Source of the DNA: Methanosarcinales archaeon
Lineage (GTDB): Archaea > Halobacteriota > Methanosarcinia > Methanosarcinales > Methanogasteraceae
NCBI GenBank assembly: GCA_004211975.1
Contig: RXIK01000115.1
Span: forward strand, 1-48,494
Reading direction: 5' to 3'
Length of the DNA stretch: 48,494 nucleotides
The translations under genes and the position numbers were made by a program. Below are positions 24,085 to 33,649 of this stretch, piece after piece. The notes beneath the pieces were generated by a model, which was given only the letters and a program-made list of their open reading frames with translations, ran no database searches and was not told the DNA's origin. The number at the start of each line of letters is the position of its first letter. The stretch's first letter is position 1.

Positions 24085-25536
24085 TCAAACCCCTTTTGGA
24101 AGCCGCATGACAAAGTTGCTGCCCATCGTCCGATCTCCACTGACTCGATCTTCCACTTTGATGCTTCCGCCGTAGCTCTCGACGATGTACTTAACGATAG
24201 TGAGTCCAAGTCCGGTGCCCTGCGCACTCTCGCCAGCCCGTTCCAGACGGTTAAATATAATCTCCTTATAGTGATCTCCGATGCCGCGCCCTCTATCCTT
24301 AACCTCGAGCTTCCAGTACCGGTCATCATCTGACGGGCTGATATTGACATCGATCTTGACGATCTTGTGTTGATCGAACTTGACGGCGTTGGTCAGGAGG
24401 TTTGAGAAGATGCTGAAGAGCATCGTGTTGCCATGGATAAAGTATCTGCCTTCAGTTATGTCTGAGTTGATCTCGACATTCGCTGGTTGCGAAATCGCGG
24501 TTTCAACTGCGCTTGCAAGCGCCGGGTATATGTCGATCCTTGCAAGTTCAGCCTCACCGGACTGAAGCTCTGAGAGTGTTTTTACGTCGGATATGATATT
24601 AGCGCTTTTTTTAACATGGTTAAGTGCGATCTCCACATGTTTCCTGAATTTGGTGGGGAACTCCGGCGTTTGGAGTAGTAGATCAAGATATCCGCTCGCG
24701 ACCTGACTTGCGTTGTTTATGTCATGGCTCATGAGGTCAATATAGAATTCTGCACGGCGATATTCATCTTTGATACGCTTCTCTGCTTGTTTTCGCCCGG
24801 TAATATCTATAAGGACTCCCCTCAAGCCAACATGTTTGTTTTCGTGAATAATAGGTGTGGAATATATGATAGCAGAGAACGTGCTTCCATCTTTCCTTCG
24901 CATCAAGTATTCTATGTCATGTAGATGTTCTCCCTTTATGACCTTCTCGATATTTTTTTTAGCTCTATCCCGGTCTTCCGAGGATATCATTTGAATGACG
25001 GTTAAACCCTCATCAAAGTCGTCCCGGGTATAGTTAAAACAGTTAAATCCGGCATGGTTGGCAAATGTGAGATTGCCTTGTTCGTCTGTTTCAAAGACGG
25101 TTTGTGGCAGTAACTCGGTTAGATCTCTGAATTTTGCCTCGCTCTCTTTTAGTTTTTTCTCTATCTGGCTTTTATAGAGAGCCATCTCGATTGATGCGAA
25201 GAGCTGTCCCTCCTGAAACGGTTTAACGATGTATGCGTAAGGCTCGGTGCTCTTGGCTTTATCGACCAATTTAAGATCGGAATATGCTGTTAAAAATATG
25301 ACGGGGATGTCAAATTTCTCTTTTATTTCGTGGGATGCGTCTATGCCGTTTTTCTGCCCTGAGAGGACGATATCCATCAATATCAGGTCTGGGTTAAGTT
25401 CACTTGCGGCATTTACGGCAGCATCTGCACTGTCGGCGCGCCCGACCACATCATAGCCACCATCGGTGATCACCATCGCCAAGTTTTCAGCTACAACCGC
25501 CTCATCCTCAACAATCAATATCTTCGCTTCCCGCAT
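24085..25536 (-). CDS. Hybrid REC-PAS sensor histidine kinase
   Basis: The 483-residue soluble protein has three parts. First is an N-terminal receiver (about 4-122; LIVEDEAVVAENLA, Asp55 in LILMDIVLSGQKNG, Lys in VKPFQEG). A PAS domain follows (about 130-255; DEQGNLTFANHAGFNCFNYT) and then a HisKA-like dimerisation region (FYIDLMSHDINNASQVASGY with the phospho-His). A HATPase domain closes the protein (N box NLLTNAVKFDQ, G1 DRGRGIGDH, G2 GTGLGLTIVKYIVESYGG). With no membrane segment it senses a cytoplasmic signal or takes phosphate from another kinase through its receiver. It begins 11 bases after the 856-residue kinase gene ends. Confidence 0.9.
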   Translation of the reverse strand: MREAKILIVEDEAVVAENLAMVITDGGYDVVGRADSADAAVNAASELNPDLILMDIVLSGQKNGIDASHEIKEKFDIPVIFLTAYSDLKLVDKAKSTEPYAYIVKPFQEGQLFASIEMALYKSQIEKKLKESEAKFRDLTELLPQTVFETDEQGNLTFANHAGFNCFNYTRDDFDEGLTVIQMISSEDRDRAKKNIEKVIKGEHLHDIEYLMRRKDGSTFSAIIYSTPIIHENKHVGLRGVLIDITGRKQAEKRIKDEYRRAEFYIDLMSHDINNASQVASGYLDLLLQTPEFPTKFRKHVEIALNHVKKSANIISDVKTLSELQSGEAELARIDIYPALASAVETAISQPANVEINSDITEGRYFIHGNTMLFSIFSNLLTNAVKFDQHKIVKIDVNISPSDDDRYWKLEVKDRGRGIGDHYKEIIFNRLERAGESAQGTGLGLTIVKYIVESYGGSIKVEDRVSGDRTMGSNFVMRLPKGV

Positions 25537-25547
25537 TCAACACTCCC

Positions 25548-28118
25548 TTAGTATCCTACGTTAAATTCTATATTAAAGGTTGTGCCTTCCTCACTGATAA
25601 CCTTTAGGGTTCCATGCAACTGGTCTTCAGTGAGAATCTTTATCAGGCGCAAGCCAAGCGTTCCGGTTTTATCGATATCGAACCCGGCAGGCAGTCCCAC
25701 GCCATCATCGCGTACAGTCAGGTTGATCCTGCCTTCTTCTGATGCGGTGAGACTGATATTGATTGTTCCTTCTTTTCTGCCGATAAAAGCGTGTTTCAGG
25801 GTGTTTGAGAGCAGTTCGTTAACGATTAGCCCAACAGGCACCGCCATCGATATCGGAACGGGATAATCTGCTACGGAAACAACCGGGGTGATCTCTGTGC
25901 CCTGAACCTGATAGCTCCGGAGCAACTGTGAGAGCAACTTACTTACAAACCCCTTCATGTTGATCTCTGACAGATCTCGGCTTTCATATAATTGGGAGTG
26001 GATGAGTGCCATGGCATTTATCCGGTTTTTGGATTCGGTGAGCACACCGATTGAGTCTTCGGTTCTGGCATGTCTTGCCTGCATATCAAGTAGACTCGAT
26101 ACGACCTGGAGGTTGTTCTTTACGCGATGGTGAATCTCCCGCAGAAGTACTTCTTTTTCATTCAGAGATGTTTTTATCAGGTCTTCTGCTTTCTTGCGCT
26201 CGGTGATGTCGCGGATGACTACACATACTGTTTTACGACCGCCTAACTCAAAGAAACTGGCTGATATTTCTGAAGGGAATATAGTGCCGTCTTTTTTGCA
26301 GGAGTATCGCAACGGCACGATCAGATCATTATCGATCTTCCCGCTATAGATCTTCTTCACAGTTTCTTCAGGTTCGGCAGAGATATCGGTAGAGTGTAAC
26401 GTAAGGAATTCATCCCGATCATATCCAAAAAGTTTTAAGGCTGCATCGTTGGCATCCCGGTGTTGCATCGTCTCTGCATCTATTAGGAAGATGGCGTCCG
26501 GTTCAGCGGCGAATAAAGAGCGATATTTCTCTTCACTCTCTCGCAGCGCTCTCACCGCCTTTTCATGTGCCTCTTCCGTCTTCATGTTGTGAAGAGCAAG
26601 TGCTATGTTATAAGCAACCTCTACCAGGAGCCCTTCTTCCTCAGCATCGAGGGCGACATCGGCTGCAAGCGATATTGCAAGCAGTCCGAAGAGCGCACCT
26701 GCGTATTCGATTCGGATGACCACAGTTTCCCTGCTGGCATGCAGGTCTTTGAATCTGCACGCCCTGCACTCCCTGCATTCTTCGGGTTTGCCCATGACCA
26801 CAATCATCTCCTTTCCGGCGAGTGTTTTTTCGATGCAGGGAATGTGATCTCCGCCCCTCACACTTTCGCAGAAACGATCGGCATCTTCCCTGAAACCAGA
26901 ACCCACAATCGTATCGAAAGTTTCACCATCGCTTAAGTATCCGAGCCATGCTGCTTCGTAGCCCCGTGCCTCCACCAGGGCATCGCCGGCTTTCTTTAGC
27001 AGGAGGTCCCGGTCTTTTTCTGTCATGATTAACTGGTTGACATCCCCGATGGCTTTAAGGACGCTGTTTAAGTGATCGATGCGTTCTTCCGCCTGCTTGC
27101 GAGTGGTGATATCCCTCACTACCGATACAGAACCCACTAATTCACCATCTATAAACTTTGGAGAATGTTTTGCAGAAAACCATAGAATCTTGCCATCAAT
27201 ATTGAGCCAGTAATCATATTCAGCAACGTCCCCTTTCTTGATCGTATCAAATGCATCGGAGAATATCTTGTTGAGGTGAGATGGCAGCACTTCGGCAGGT
27301 TTTTTCCCTATAAATGTATCTGGTGTCGTGTATAGCTGCTCGGGTGTAGGTTTTTGGGTGAATGTGAACCTGCCTTCTTGATCGAACACAAAGACCAGAT
27401 CGTTGATGGACGATAGTATGCTGTTAAGCTTGCTTTCAGATTCTTTTAACGCCTCATCTTTTTGGGCAACATCTTCCAGGATGATTAGCAGTGACTTTCT
27501 GGCTTGTTCGGATTCTCCATAAAGTCTTTGAAGTTCTTTCTCGCTGAAGGTTAGTTGCTCGGTCTTCTTTCGTAGTTTCTTCTCTGCTTTCTCTCTCACC
27601 TGTATTTCTCTGATGACATTTTCATGAGTCCTGCACGCTTCTATAGCAACGCTTAACTTTTTAGAAAGACTGGCAAGCAGATTTGCTAAAGGTTTATCTG
27701 CTATTTCCCTGCTGGCATAGACCAGATAAAGAATCGCCACATTGGTTATGGGCACGACCAATACGGATTCTTCTTTTCCTGTTAGAACAGGACAATACTG
27801 CAAAAAATCGTTGTCGTCTTTGTTTATGATCGCAAACTGCTGTTTTTTTTGTATTTGATTTAGAACATCCAGGAGATCCGTTATTTTGCCTTGTGCCAGC
27901 ACATATTCGGTATTAATTCCGGCATTTGCCACAGGTTGGAATTCTTGCGTTCCATTTTTTTTGACCCAGATAATACCGCGATGAGCATTTGTTTTATGCA
28001 CCACCGTGCGAATAACTTCTTGAAGCATTTCTGGCAGGCTCAAACTGTTGCCAATGGCAAGTGCACACTCATAAGAGATACTGAGATATTGAAAAGAAGA
28101 TCTCACGGGTTTTTCCAT
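25548..28118 (-). CDS. Cytoplasmic multi-sensor histidine kinase (GAF-PAS-GAF-PAS-HisKA_2-HATPase)
   Basis: The 856-residue protein has no membrane segment. Parts in order: a GAF-like domain (about 15-170), a coiled coil (about 175-235), PAS (about 240-360; FDQEGRFTFTQKPTP, SVVRDITTRKQAE) and a second GAF-like domain (about 365-515). The last contains CRECRACRF, a Cys cluster that could hold a metal or sense redox state. Then come PAS (about 530-655; VVIRDITERKKAE), HisKA_2 ([20 protein letters not shown] with the phospho-His) and HATPase ([29 protein letters not shown]). Its last about 200 residues closely match those of the 745-residue kinase upstream. It starts 3 bases after the FIST gene, which may feed it a signal. 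Confidence 0.88.
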   Translation of the reverse strand: MEKPVRSSFQYLSISYECALAIGNSLSLPEMLQEVIRTVVHKTNAHRGIIWVKKNGTQEFQPVANAGINTEYVLAQGKITDLLDVLNQIQKKQQFAIINKDDNDFLQYCPVLTGKEESVLVVPITNVAILYLVYASREIADKPLANLLASLSKKLSVAIEACRTHENVIREIQVREKAEKKLRKKTEQLTFSEKELQRLYGESEQARKSLLIILEDVAQKDEALKESESKLNSILSSINDLVFVFDQEGRFTFTQKPTPEQLYTTPDTFIGKKPAEVLPSHLNKIFSDAFDTIKKGDVAEYDYWLNIDGKILWFSAKHSPKFIDGELVGSVSVVRDITTRKQAEERIDHLNSVLKAIGDVNQLIMTEKDRDLLLKKAGDALVEARGYEAAWLGYLSDGETFDTIVGSGFREDADRFCESVRGGDHIPCIEKTLAGKEMIVVMGKPEECRECRACRFKDLHASRETVVIRIEYAGALFGLLAISLAADVALDAEEEGLLVEVAYNIALALHNMKTEEAHEKAVRALRESEEKYRSLFAAEPDAIFLIDAETMQHRDANDAALKLFGYDRDEFLTLHSTDISAEPEETVKKIYSGKIDNDLIVPLRYSCKKDGTIFPSEISASFFELGGRKTVCVVIRDITERKKAEDLIKTSLNEKEVLLREIHHRVKNNLQVVSSLLDMQARHARTEDSIGVLTESKNRINAMALIHSQLYESRDLSEINMKGFVSKLLSQLLRSYQVQGTEITPVVSVADYPVPISMAVPVGLIVNELLSNTLKHAFIGRKEGTINISLTASEEGRINLTVRDDGVGLPAGFDIDKTGTLGLRLIKILTEDQLHGTLKVISEEGTTFNIEFNVGY

Positions 28119-28121
28119 ACG

Positions 28122-29255
28122 TTATTCTCCCATGCCAATAACTATGGTCTTATTGTATAGTTCAATATATGTATCTCCGGTTGAAGCAATTTCGCCCAAA
28201 CTTAACAACCCAAATAGAAAGACATCACTTCCTGCTTTGTTTGCGATGATGTTTAACTCATCATTAATTTTGTCTTCTAAAAACAAGGCTCTGACAAGAC
28301 AGTCCACAATTAGCGCTTTGCCCGGGGCTATCTTCTTTTTGCTTTCAAAAGCAATTTTAGCTTGTTCGGCAGCTATTCCTGCGGCTGCTATTAATTTATC
28401 AGGGTGCGCTTTCGTAACCACCAGCACAGAGTTTTCAGGCATTTCACTGGCAAATACAAGGCTGTTGTCTTCATTAACACTTATAGGAACACGCAGAATG
28501 ATCTCAGTATCATATTTCAGGATTCCAAGCGGATATGATTTAGCCACATCAAGAAAACCATCTGCAGTTAACTTGATGCCGGCATCTTGCTCAACGATAT
28601 TTTTGTAATATTCAAAGGCAGGTCCCCAGTTAATTGATTTTAAAATATTTTTATTCACGCTGCTGGCAATAGCAGGGTCAGAAATAGGCTGACAACCATG
28701 GTTTATTCCCACTGACATGAAGTCTTGAGCAGCAGCGATAATAGCCCCTCCCGCGAAGATGCAATCACGCGAAAACAGAGATGGCCGATCAACATTTATA
28801 ACACTTCCAGCACTGCCCCCGATAAACGCCATTTCCCTGAAAAATTTTTCGTATAATGTCTCTATAAGCAGCGGAATATTGTCTGTGTATGCACTGGTAA
28901 AGATCAGAAGGGTCCGGGTATTTTTCGAGACAAAATCTTCCGGGAAGTCGCCTTTGAATGTGCTTAGATCTTTAATCACTTCAATTGAGACCGGGGACTT
29001 AAAGGCGCAACCCACCACCCCCTGCGTATACAGCGAGCCGTCATAGATCACTTCAGGGAAAATACCTCCCCATACCTCAATATCCATCGTTTTTAGTAGA
29101 GGTTGTAGTTGTTTGTAATCAAACGGCGTTTCTTCTCCAACAAACAAGAGAATGCCTTTAGCATTGTCGTTACTTAGTTCCTTCAGGAATGGCTGCCATC
29201 CTTCCGGTTCTCGCCCATCATAGAACTTTACTTTTTGAAACATAATCTTCCCCAT
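28122..29255 (-). CDS. FIST domain sensor protein
   Basis: The 377-residue soluble protein fits FIST_N followed by FIST_C. The pattern includes ILLFVGEETPFDYKQLQPLL, WGGIFPEVIYDG, TRTLLIFTSAYTDNIPLLIE, AFIGGSAGSV, GGAIIAAAQDFMSVGINHGC and, near the end, GKALIVDCLVRALFLEDKIN with FLFGLLSLGEIASTGDTYIE and LYNKTIVIG. FIST domains are thought to bind small ligands, possibly amino acids, and usually sit beside kinases or chemoreceptors. Its ATG abuts the stop of the truncated receptor gene and its end lies three bases before the 856-residue kinase, so the three form one translation-coupled unit. Confidence 0.85.
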   Translation of the reverse strand: MGKIMFQKVKFYDGREPEGWQPFLKELSNDNAKGILLFVGEETPFDYKQLQPLLKTMDIEVWGGIFPEVIYDGSLYTQGVVGCAFKSPVSIEVIKDLSTFKGDFPEDFVSKNTRTLLIFTSAYTDNIPLLIETLYEKFFREMAFIGGSAGSVINVDRPSLFSRDCIFAGGAIIAAAQDFMSVGINHGCQPISDPAIASSVNKNILKSINWGPAFEYYKNIVEQDAGIKLTADGFLDVAKSYPLGILKYDTEIILRVPISVNEDNSLVFASEMPENSVLVVTKAHPDKLIAAAGIAAEQAKIAFESKKKIAPGKALIVDCLVRALFLEDKINDELNIIANKAGSDVFLFGLLSLGEIASTGDTYIELYNKTIVIGMGE

Positions 29256-29618
29256 TCAACTTTCAATTATCTGCTGTGATCTCCATATCTCTTGTTTTAG
29301 CTCAATAACACGTTTCTCTCGACCCGGCGTGGCACGATAAACCATTTCAAGCTCGTCCATTCCATCTGTATGATTCTTACTTGCATCCACTGCATCTTTA
29401 AAGGTGTTTACTGCTGTTATCATGCCAGCGGACTCTTTACACCACCCTAACACCGTCGTGATATGGTGCTCTCTTGGTTGTGCGGTGGTCTCCGGATGAT
29501 TGCCAACCTGTTCCTTACTGATGTTTGTTGAAACGGTTCTGCTAATCCGGATTGTAGCCATGCCTGTGATCAAAACAAGCGATAACATGACTGCAAGAAG
29601 CTTTGTTTGGATATTCAT
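29256..29618 (-). pseudogene. Truncated membrane-sensor paralogue (internal deletion)
   Basis: The first about 60 residues ([20 protein letters not shown] and the following helix) match the start of the 745-residue kinase ([20 protein letters not shown]). After that the Cache, HAMP, PAS and kinase parts are missing, and the reading frame joins a short C-terminal helix (EKRVIELKQEIWRSQQIIES). That helix resembles the tail found in the PAS remnant downstream of rnpB. The 120-residue product would be one membrane helix with a short exported part. It is probably a deletion derivative. Its stop is directly joined to the FIST start codon, so it may still be translated to couple FIST expression. Confidence 0.6.
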
Positions 29619-29639
29619 TTGTGTATCCCTGTGTTAAGC

Positions 29640-29734
29640 TGTTCAGGCATCTTGTAAAGTGGTTTTTTCCCTGGATTCCTGAAGAAAACTGTTGATCTTC
29701 TTTGTTGATTCCACCATTTTAAGCGCTCTACCTG
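29640..29734 (-). pseudogene. Remnant of a sensor-kinase C-terminal coil
   Basis: Directly after the stop of the 745-residue kinase the minus strand reads ALKMVESTKKINSFLQESRE and ends at TGA. This matches the tail ELKMVELKKKINDLLQGMGK found at 32018. It is a leftover of a duplicated PAS-family sensor tail and too short for the ORF track. Confidence 0.45.
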
Positions 29735-31972
29735 CTAATCGTCTATGTCAAACTTGATGTTAAAAGTTGTCCCGTTTTTGCTGATGACCTTCAGGGTCCC
29801 GTCTAACTGGTCTTCCGTGAGGATTTTTATCAGGCGCAAGCCAAGCGTTCCGGTTTTATCGATGTTAAACCCGGCAGGCAGTCCCACGCCATTGTCGCTT
29901 ACCGTCAGGTTGATTCTGCCTTCTTCTGATGCGGTGAGATTAACCTCGATTTTTCCTTCTTTTCTGCCGACAAAAGCATGTTTCAGGGCGTTTGAGAGCA
30001 GTTCGTTAACGATTAATCCAACGGGCACCGCCAGCGATATCGGAACGGGATAGTCAGCTATGGAAACAACCTTTGTAATCTGTGTATCAGGGACCGGATA
30101 ACTCTGGAGCAATTGCACAAGCAACTTATTCACAAAATCATTCAGGTTGATCTCTGATAAATCATCGCTTTCATATAATTGGGCGTGAATGAGCGCCATA
30201 GCATTTATCCGATTCTTGGATTCGGTGAGCACATCGATTGAGTCTTTGTTTTTAGCAGCTCTTGCCTGCATATTGAGCAGGCTTGACACAACCTGAAGAT
30301 TGTTCTTTACGCGATGGTGAATCTCCCGCAGAAGCACCACCTTTTCCGCTAAACTTGCTTTAATCTGGTCTTCCGCCTTCTTGTGCTTGGTGATATCAAG
30401 CATCATCCCAACCATGCCAATAACGACGTTATTAGAATCAACAAAAGGCGTTTTGCTTGTGGACGTCCACCTCGGTTTGCCGTCTGCCCGGGTGGTGAGT
30501 TCCTCAATATCATATATTGGTTCGCCGGATTCCATTACTTCCCGATCATGCGCCTTGTACGAGGCTGCCTGCTCATCCGGGAAAAAATCGTAATCGGTCT
30601 TACCTGCTATTTCATCCACCAAAACCCCGACCATGCCTGCAAAAGCCTCGTTTGCTGCAACATAATTACCATCCCTATCCTTAAAATAGACAAATGCCGG
30701 AATGGTTGAGAGTAAAGCCTTTTGTTCCTCGGATTTCTGCCTCAGTTTCGCCCCGGCAAGCGCCAGATCATCTTTTGCCTCGGTAACGTCAGCAAGCATG
30801 TTAGATATCGCAACCCTCTGCTGCTCACTCTCCGCGAGTAGCTCATCCAACCTCGCAGTTCTCTCCTCCACTTTATCCTCAAGACCTCTGCTATACGCCT
30901 CCAGCTCCCTTCCGGATTCTTTCAGGTTGGCAGTCATCGTATCAAACACCCTTGAGAGCTCCCCAACCTCATCACCGGTTCTGGTGCCGACTTTATAGTC
31001 GAGGTTCCCCCTCATTATCTCTTCAGTGCCGTGCTGTAATTTTACAATTGGTTTTGCTATTGTGCCTGATACTATGACGCAGATTACCGCGCCAATAAAT
31101 AACAGACCGGCAAGAACCGAAAACACCGTGGTAGTCAGTCTGGTGACCGGTGCAAACGCTTCCGCCTCCTCAATCTCTGCCACCAGACACCAGTTCATTG
31201 CAGGTATGTGTGCGTGTGCGCCCAGTACGTCCACACCACGATAATTCCGGTATAAAGCCGCTTCCGGTTCATGATTCCCTGCGGCGACAAAATGCTCAGG
31301 ATTAACGTCCGGTGTCGGGATCGTGTCATTAATAACTCTTGAAGGGGTTATTATGTAGCCGTATTCATTCAGGATGTAGATCTCACCAGTCTTCCCAAGA
31401 CCCGTTCTATCGGTCGCTATCTCAAATATTTTTCTTGCATCAAAATCCACAATAATAACCCCTGAAAACTCGCCATCCACCAAAATCGGCATTACCACAC
31501 TCACAACATCATCTCCGGTGAACACAGATGTACGGAGGTCTGTCGCAAGGATCTCTCCATCTTCTATCCTGAAAATTTCGCTCGTGTTATCATCAGACTC
31601 GGTGTCCATGTGACCGGAAGCAACCACGGTGCCATTCTTATCCAGAATTCTGATCCCTGAAATATCTTCGTGTGCTTGTATCGTATTATTTATCCGGAGA
31701 TTAGCAATCCCTATGCAATGAGTGCGATTTCTGCGTTTATCCACTATATTTCTAAAAGAAGTTCCTACTGACAGCGTTCCGGTCTCATGGTTATACGCAC
31801 CCAAAACAGTCCCGATATGGTTCGCTCTTGATTGTGCGGTGGTCTCTAAGTTGATGCTAACCTGTTCTTCGATGATACTCGTTGAAACAGTTCTGCCAAT
31901 CAGAATTGCAGCCATGCCGGTAATCAACACAAGCGAAAGCATAACAACAAGAAACTTTGTTCGGATGTTCAT
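29735..31972 (-). CDS. Membrane sensor histidine kinase (Cache-HAMP-PAS-HisKA_2-HATPase)
   Basis: In the 745-residue protein a first membrane helix (about 8-27) is followed by an exported dCache-like sensor (about 30-280; [37 protein letters not shown]). A second membrane helix lies at about 282-308. Next come a HAMP domain ([20 protein letters not shown]), coiled coil (about 360-415), PAS (about 425-545; [36 protein letters not shown]), HisKA_2 ([20 protein letters not shown]) and HATPase ([20 protein letters not shown]). It senses an external ligand and passes phosphate to cytoplasmic receivers. The transmitter half is nearly identical in pattern to that of the 856-residue kinase, pointing to recent duplication or gene conversion. 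Confidence 0.9.
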   Translation of the reverse strand: MNIRTKFLVVMLSLVLITGMAAILIGRTVSTSIIEEQVSINLETTAQSRANHIGTVLGAYNHETGTLSVGTSFRNIVDKRRNRTHCIGIANLRINNTIQAHEDISGIRILDKNGTVVASGHMDTESDDNTSEIFRIEDGEILATDLRTSVFTGDDVVSVVMPILVDGEFSGVIIVDFDARKIFEIATDRTGLGKTGEIYILNEYGYIITPSRVINDTIPTPDVNPEHFVAAGNHEPEAALYRNYRGVDVLGAHAHIPAMNWCLVAEIEEAEAFAPVTRLTTTVFSVLAGLLFIGAVICVIVSGTIAKPIVKLQHGTEEIMRGNLDYKVGTRTGDEVGELSRVFDTMTANLKESGRELEAYSRGLEDKVEERTARLDELLAESEQQRVAISNMLADVTEAKDDLALAGAKLRQKSEEQKALLSTIPAFVYFKDRDGNYVAANEAFAGMVGVLVDEIAGKTDYDFFPDEQAASYKAHDREVMESGEPIYDIEELTTRADGKPRWTSTSKTPFVDSNNVVIGMVGMMLDITKHKKAEDQIKASLAEKVVLLREIHHRVKNNLQVVSSLLNMQARAAKNKDSIDVLTESKNRINAMALIHAQLYESDDLSEINLNDFVNKLLVQLLQSYPVPDTQITKVVSIADYPVPISLAVPVGLIVNELLSNALKHAFVGRKEGKIEVNLTASEEGRINLTVSDNGVGLPAGFNIDKTGTLGLRLIKILTEDQLDGTLKVISKNGTTFNIKFDIDD

Positions 31973-32017
31973 TTCACCCCTCTTCTACCCTTTCTCTTTC
32001 GTTCATCTCTCTATTAA

Positions 32018-32365
32018 CTATTCGGGTATCTTATAGCGAGGTTCCTTCCCCATCCCCTGAAGTAAGTCGTTTATTTTCTTTTTTAATTCCACCATTTTTA
32101 GCTCCCGGTCCACCGCCATTTCGTTAAATCTTTTTAGTTCCCCTATTTTCCTTTCGAGTGCCTCCTGCGCCCTCTTGCGTTCGGTGATGTCATGGAATAT
32201 CTCCAGCTTTGATATGCTGCCATCCGGGTTCTTCAGGGGAGTATCAACGAGATCATACGTCCTCTGATTTTTGGGGGAATGCCATTCCCAACGAACGGTT
32301 TCTCCCGCGAAAACCTCCGGATTCGTGCACCATGGGCAGGCACCATTCCATTTTGTGTTGGTGCC
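32018..32365 (-). pseudogene. C-terminal PAS-domain remnant abutting rnpB
   Basis: The minus frame is open and reads NGACPWCTNPEVFAGETVRW, then DLVDTPLKNPDGSISKLEIF, HDITERKRAQEALERKIGEL and ends ELKMVELKKKINDLLQ with a short tail and TAG. This is the last half of a PAS domain plus coiled-coil tail, as in methanogen sensor proteins. There is no start codon or N-terminal part, because upstream sequence is the RNase P RNA gene. It is a truncated copy left when the sensor cluster was rearranged. It is not in the ORF track. Confidence 0.65.
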
Positions 32366-32377
32366 AGTCGGTGGGGT

Positions 32378-32690
32378 TTGAGTGAGGAGAGTAAGCCCCC
32401 TTCTGTTCTTAGCAGCATTCGACTAAAGCGCCATTACCAGGGAAATACAGCCGGACGCTGCCAGCAATTTCTCGCTGTTCCCATGCAGGCTTGCACCCAT
32501 GGGGTTTCACCGTTTCATCCACAATATGTGACCTCAGCCTTCCGGCATCACAGCATTGCCATATCGCGGTATCGTTTCTGTGTCAGAGCCAGAACTCTCG
32601 CCCTACGCCATTTCGGCGTCCATGTGTCCGGTGGTGGAGGGACTTTCCTCACGACACGAATGTCGCGGCGGCTGCTCTTCCTCTCTCAAG
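32378..32690 (-). ncRNA. rnpB: RNase P RNA
   Basis: On the minus strand the 5' part contains GAGGAAAGTCC (complement of 32640-32650), the most conserved RNase P RNA segment. The middle contains GATGAAACGGTGAAACCCC. The 3' part contains ACAGAAGGGGGCTTACT, the other conserved end block. The ends pair as helix P1: TTGAGAGAGGAAGAG near 32689 with CTCTCCTCACTCAA ending near 32378. A TATA-like ATAATAA on the minus strand (32712-32718) lies about 25 bases before the proposed 5' end. The length of about 313 nt fits archaeal RNase P RNA. It processes tRNA 5' ends. The plus ORFs 32279-32761, 32491-32730 and 32556-32753 cross it and are not genes. Confidence 0.88.
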
Positions 32691-32774
32691 CCATGGAATT
32701 ATCCTCAGGTGTTATTATGTCTTTGGATGATTTTTCGGGGTCAGCTTCTCTGACATCATGACTTCATTTGGGCA

Positions 32775-32824
32775 GTTGTGCTTCATACGACAAACCTGGG
32801 TTACCAGAAAATAATAAAAGGTCC
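32775..32824. mobile_element. Right-end relic of the MITE-like element
   Basis: GTTGTGCTT followed by CCTGGGTTACCAGAAAATAATAAAAGGTCC matches the right end of the elements at 22784 and 48105 with a few changes. The left part is missing. It lies between the rnpB promoter and the 3' end of the methyltransferase gene. Confidence 0.6.
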
Positions 32825-32887
32825 CCGATTGTTTGTACCATGCATATCCTGCAAGAACTGCCGGAATTGTCTTTGCCAGGCGAACCA

Positions 32888-33649
32888 TTATTTTTCAGCA
32901 ATAACCAGCATTTCAAAATCCTCAGTTGTAAGTTTATTGTTCCTTGAGAAGGCTCCGATTTTTGCTCCATAGATATCGATCTTTTTAAAGCCCAGCATTT
33001 TTAATAACCATGTAATTTCAGATGGTGCATAATATCTTTCATCACATTCCAATTCCTTCTTATTCCCAAAATCATCTTCTACTGTGGTGATATTGTGATC
33101 TCGGAACGTCATTAAATCAAAAGTATTACTTCTATAGGTCGCATTCCCTGCTTCTGTTGTTGATGCGCAAACCTCTTCAACCAAATGATACAGTGGGAAT
33201 AACCCATTTAGTGTTGTGAAAATCAGTTTGCCATGATCATTTAATGATTTTGTAACATTTATTAGTATTTCATAGTTCATTTCATCTGTTTCCATCAAAG
33301 GAAATGCCCCTTCGCAAAGCATTATTGCCAGATCAAATTCATTCTTAAATGGTAAATCCCTTGCATCATGTTTCTGGAAATCTATTCGCAGGTTTTGAGC
33401 TTTTGCTTTTGTTTTTGCTCGCTCCAATTGTGATTCTGACAAATCAATTCCTGTAACCCTGTAACCTCTTTTTGCCAGTTCAATCGAATGTCTACCGGTA
33501 CCACATCCAACATCAATTATTTTCAGCGATTCATCATAATTAATTTCTTTTCCGATAAAATCACACTCGCCAATTGTGCCATGCGTAAAACTTTCATCAT
33601 CATATTTTTTACCGTAGTCTTCAAACAGTGTTTCATACCATTGTTTCAT
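32888..33649 (-). CDS. Class I SAM-dependent methyltransferase
   Basis: The 253-residue product has the Rossmann SAM motifs IIDVGCGTGRHSIELAKRGY, VTGIDLSESQLERAK, KHDARDLPFKNEFDLAIML and a following GKLIFTTLNGLFPLYHL. The substrate is not readable. It overlaps the end of tgtA by 4 bases, so it is co-translated with it, which might hint at a tRNA or small-molecule substrate; this is weak. The gene is distinctly more AT-rich than tgtA, suggesting a different origin. Confidence 0.8.
   Translation of the reverse strand: MKQWYETLFEDYGKKYDDESFTHGTIGECDFIGKEINYDESLKIIDVGCGTGRHSIELAKRGYRVTGIDLSESQLERAKTKAKAQNLRIDFQKHDARDLPFKNEFDLAIMLCEGAFPLMETDEMNYEILINVTKSLNDHGKLIFTTLNGLFPLYHLVEEVCASTTEAGNATYRSNTFDLMTFRDHNITTVEDDFGNKKELECDERYYAPSEITWLLKMLGFKKIDIYGAKIGAFSRNNKLTTEDFEMLVIAEK

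Noticed and set aside
32279-32761. 160-codon plus-strand ORF
   Set aside because: Lies over the RNase P RNA gene on the other strand, and its codons follow RNA structure rather than protein sequence.
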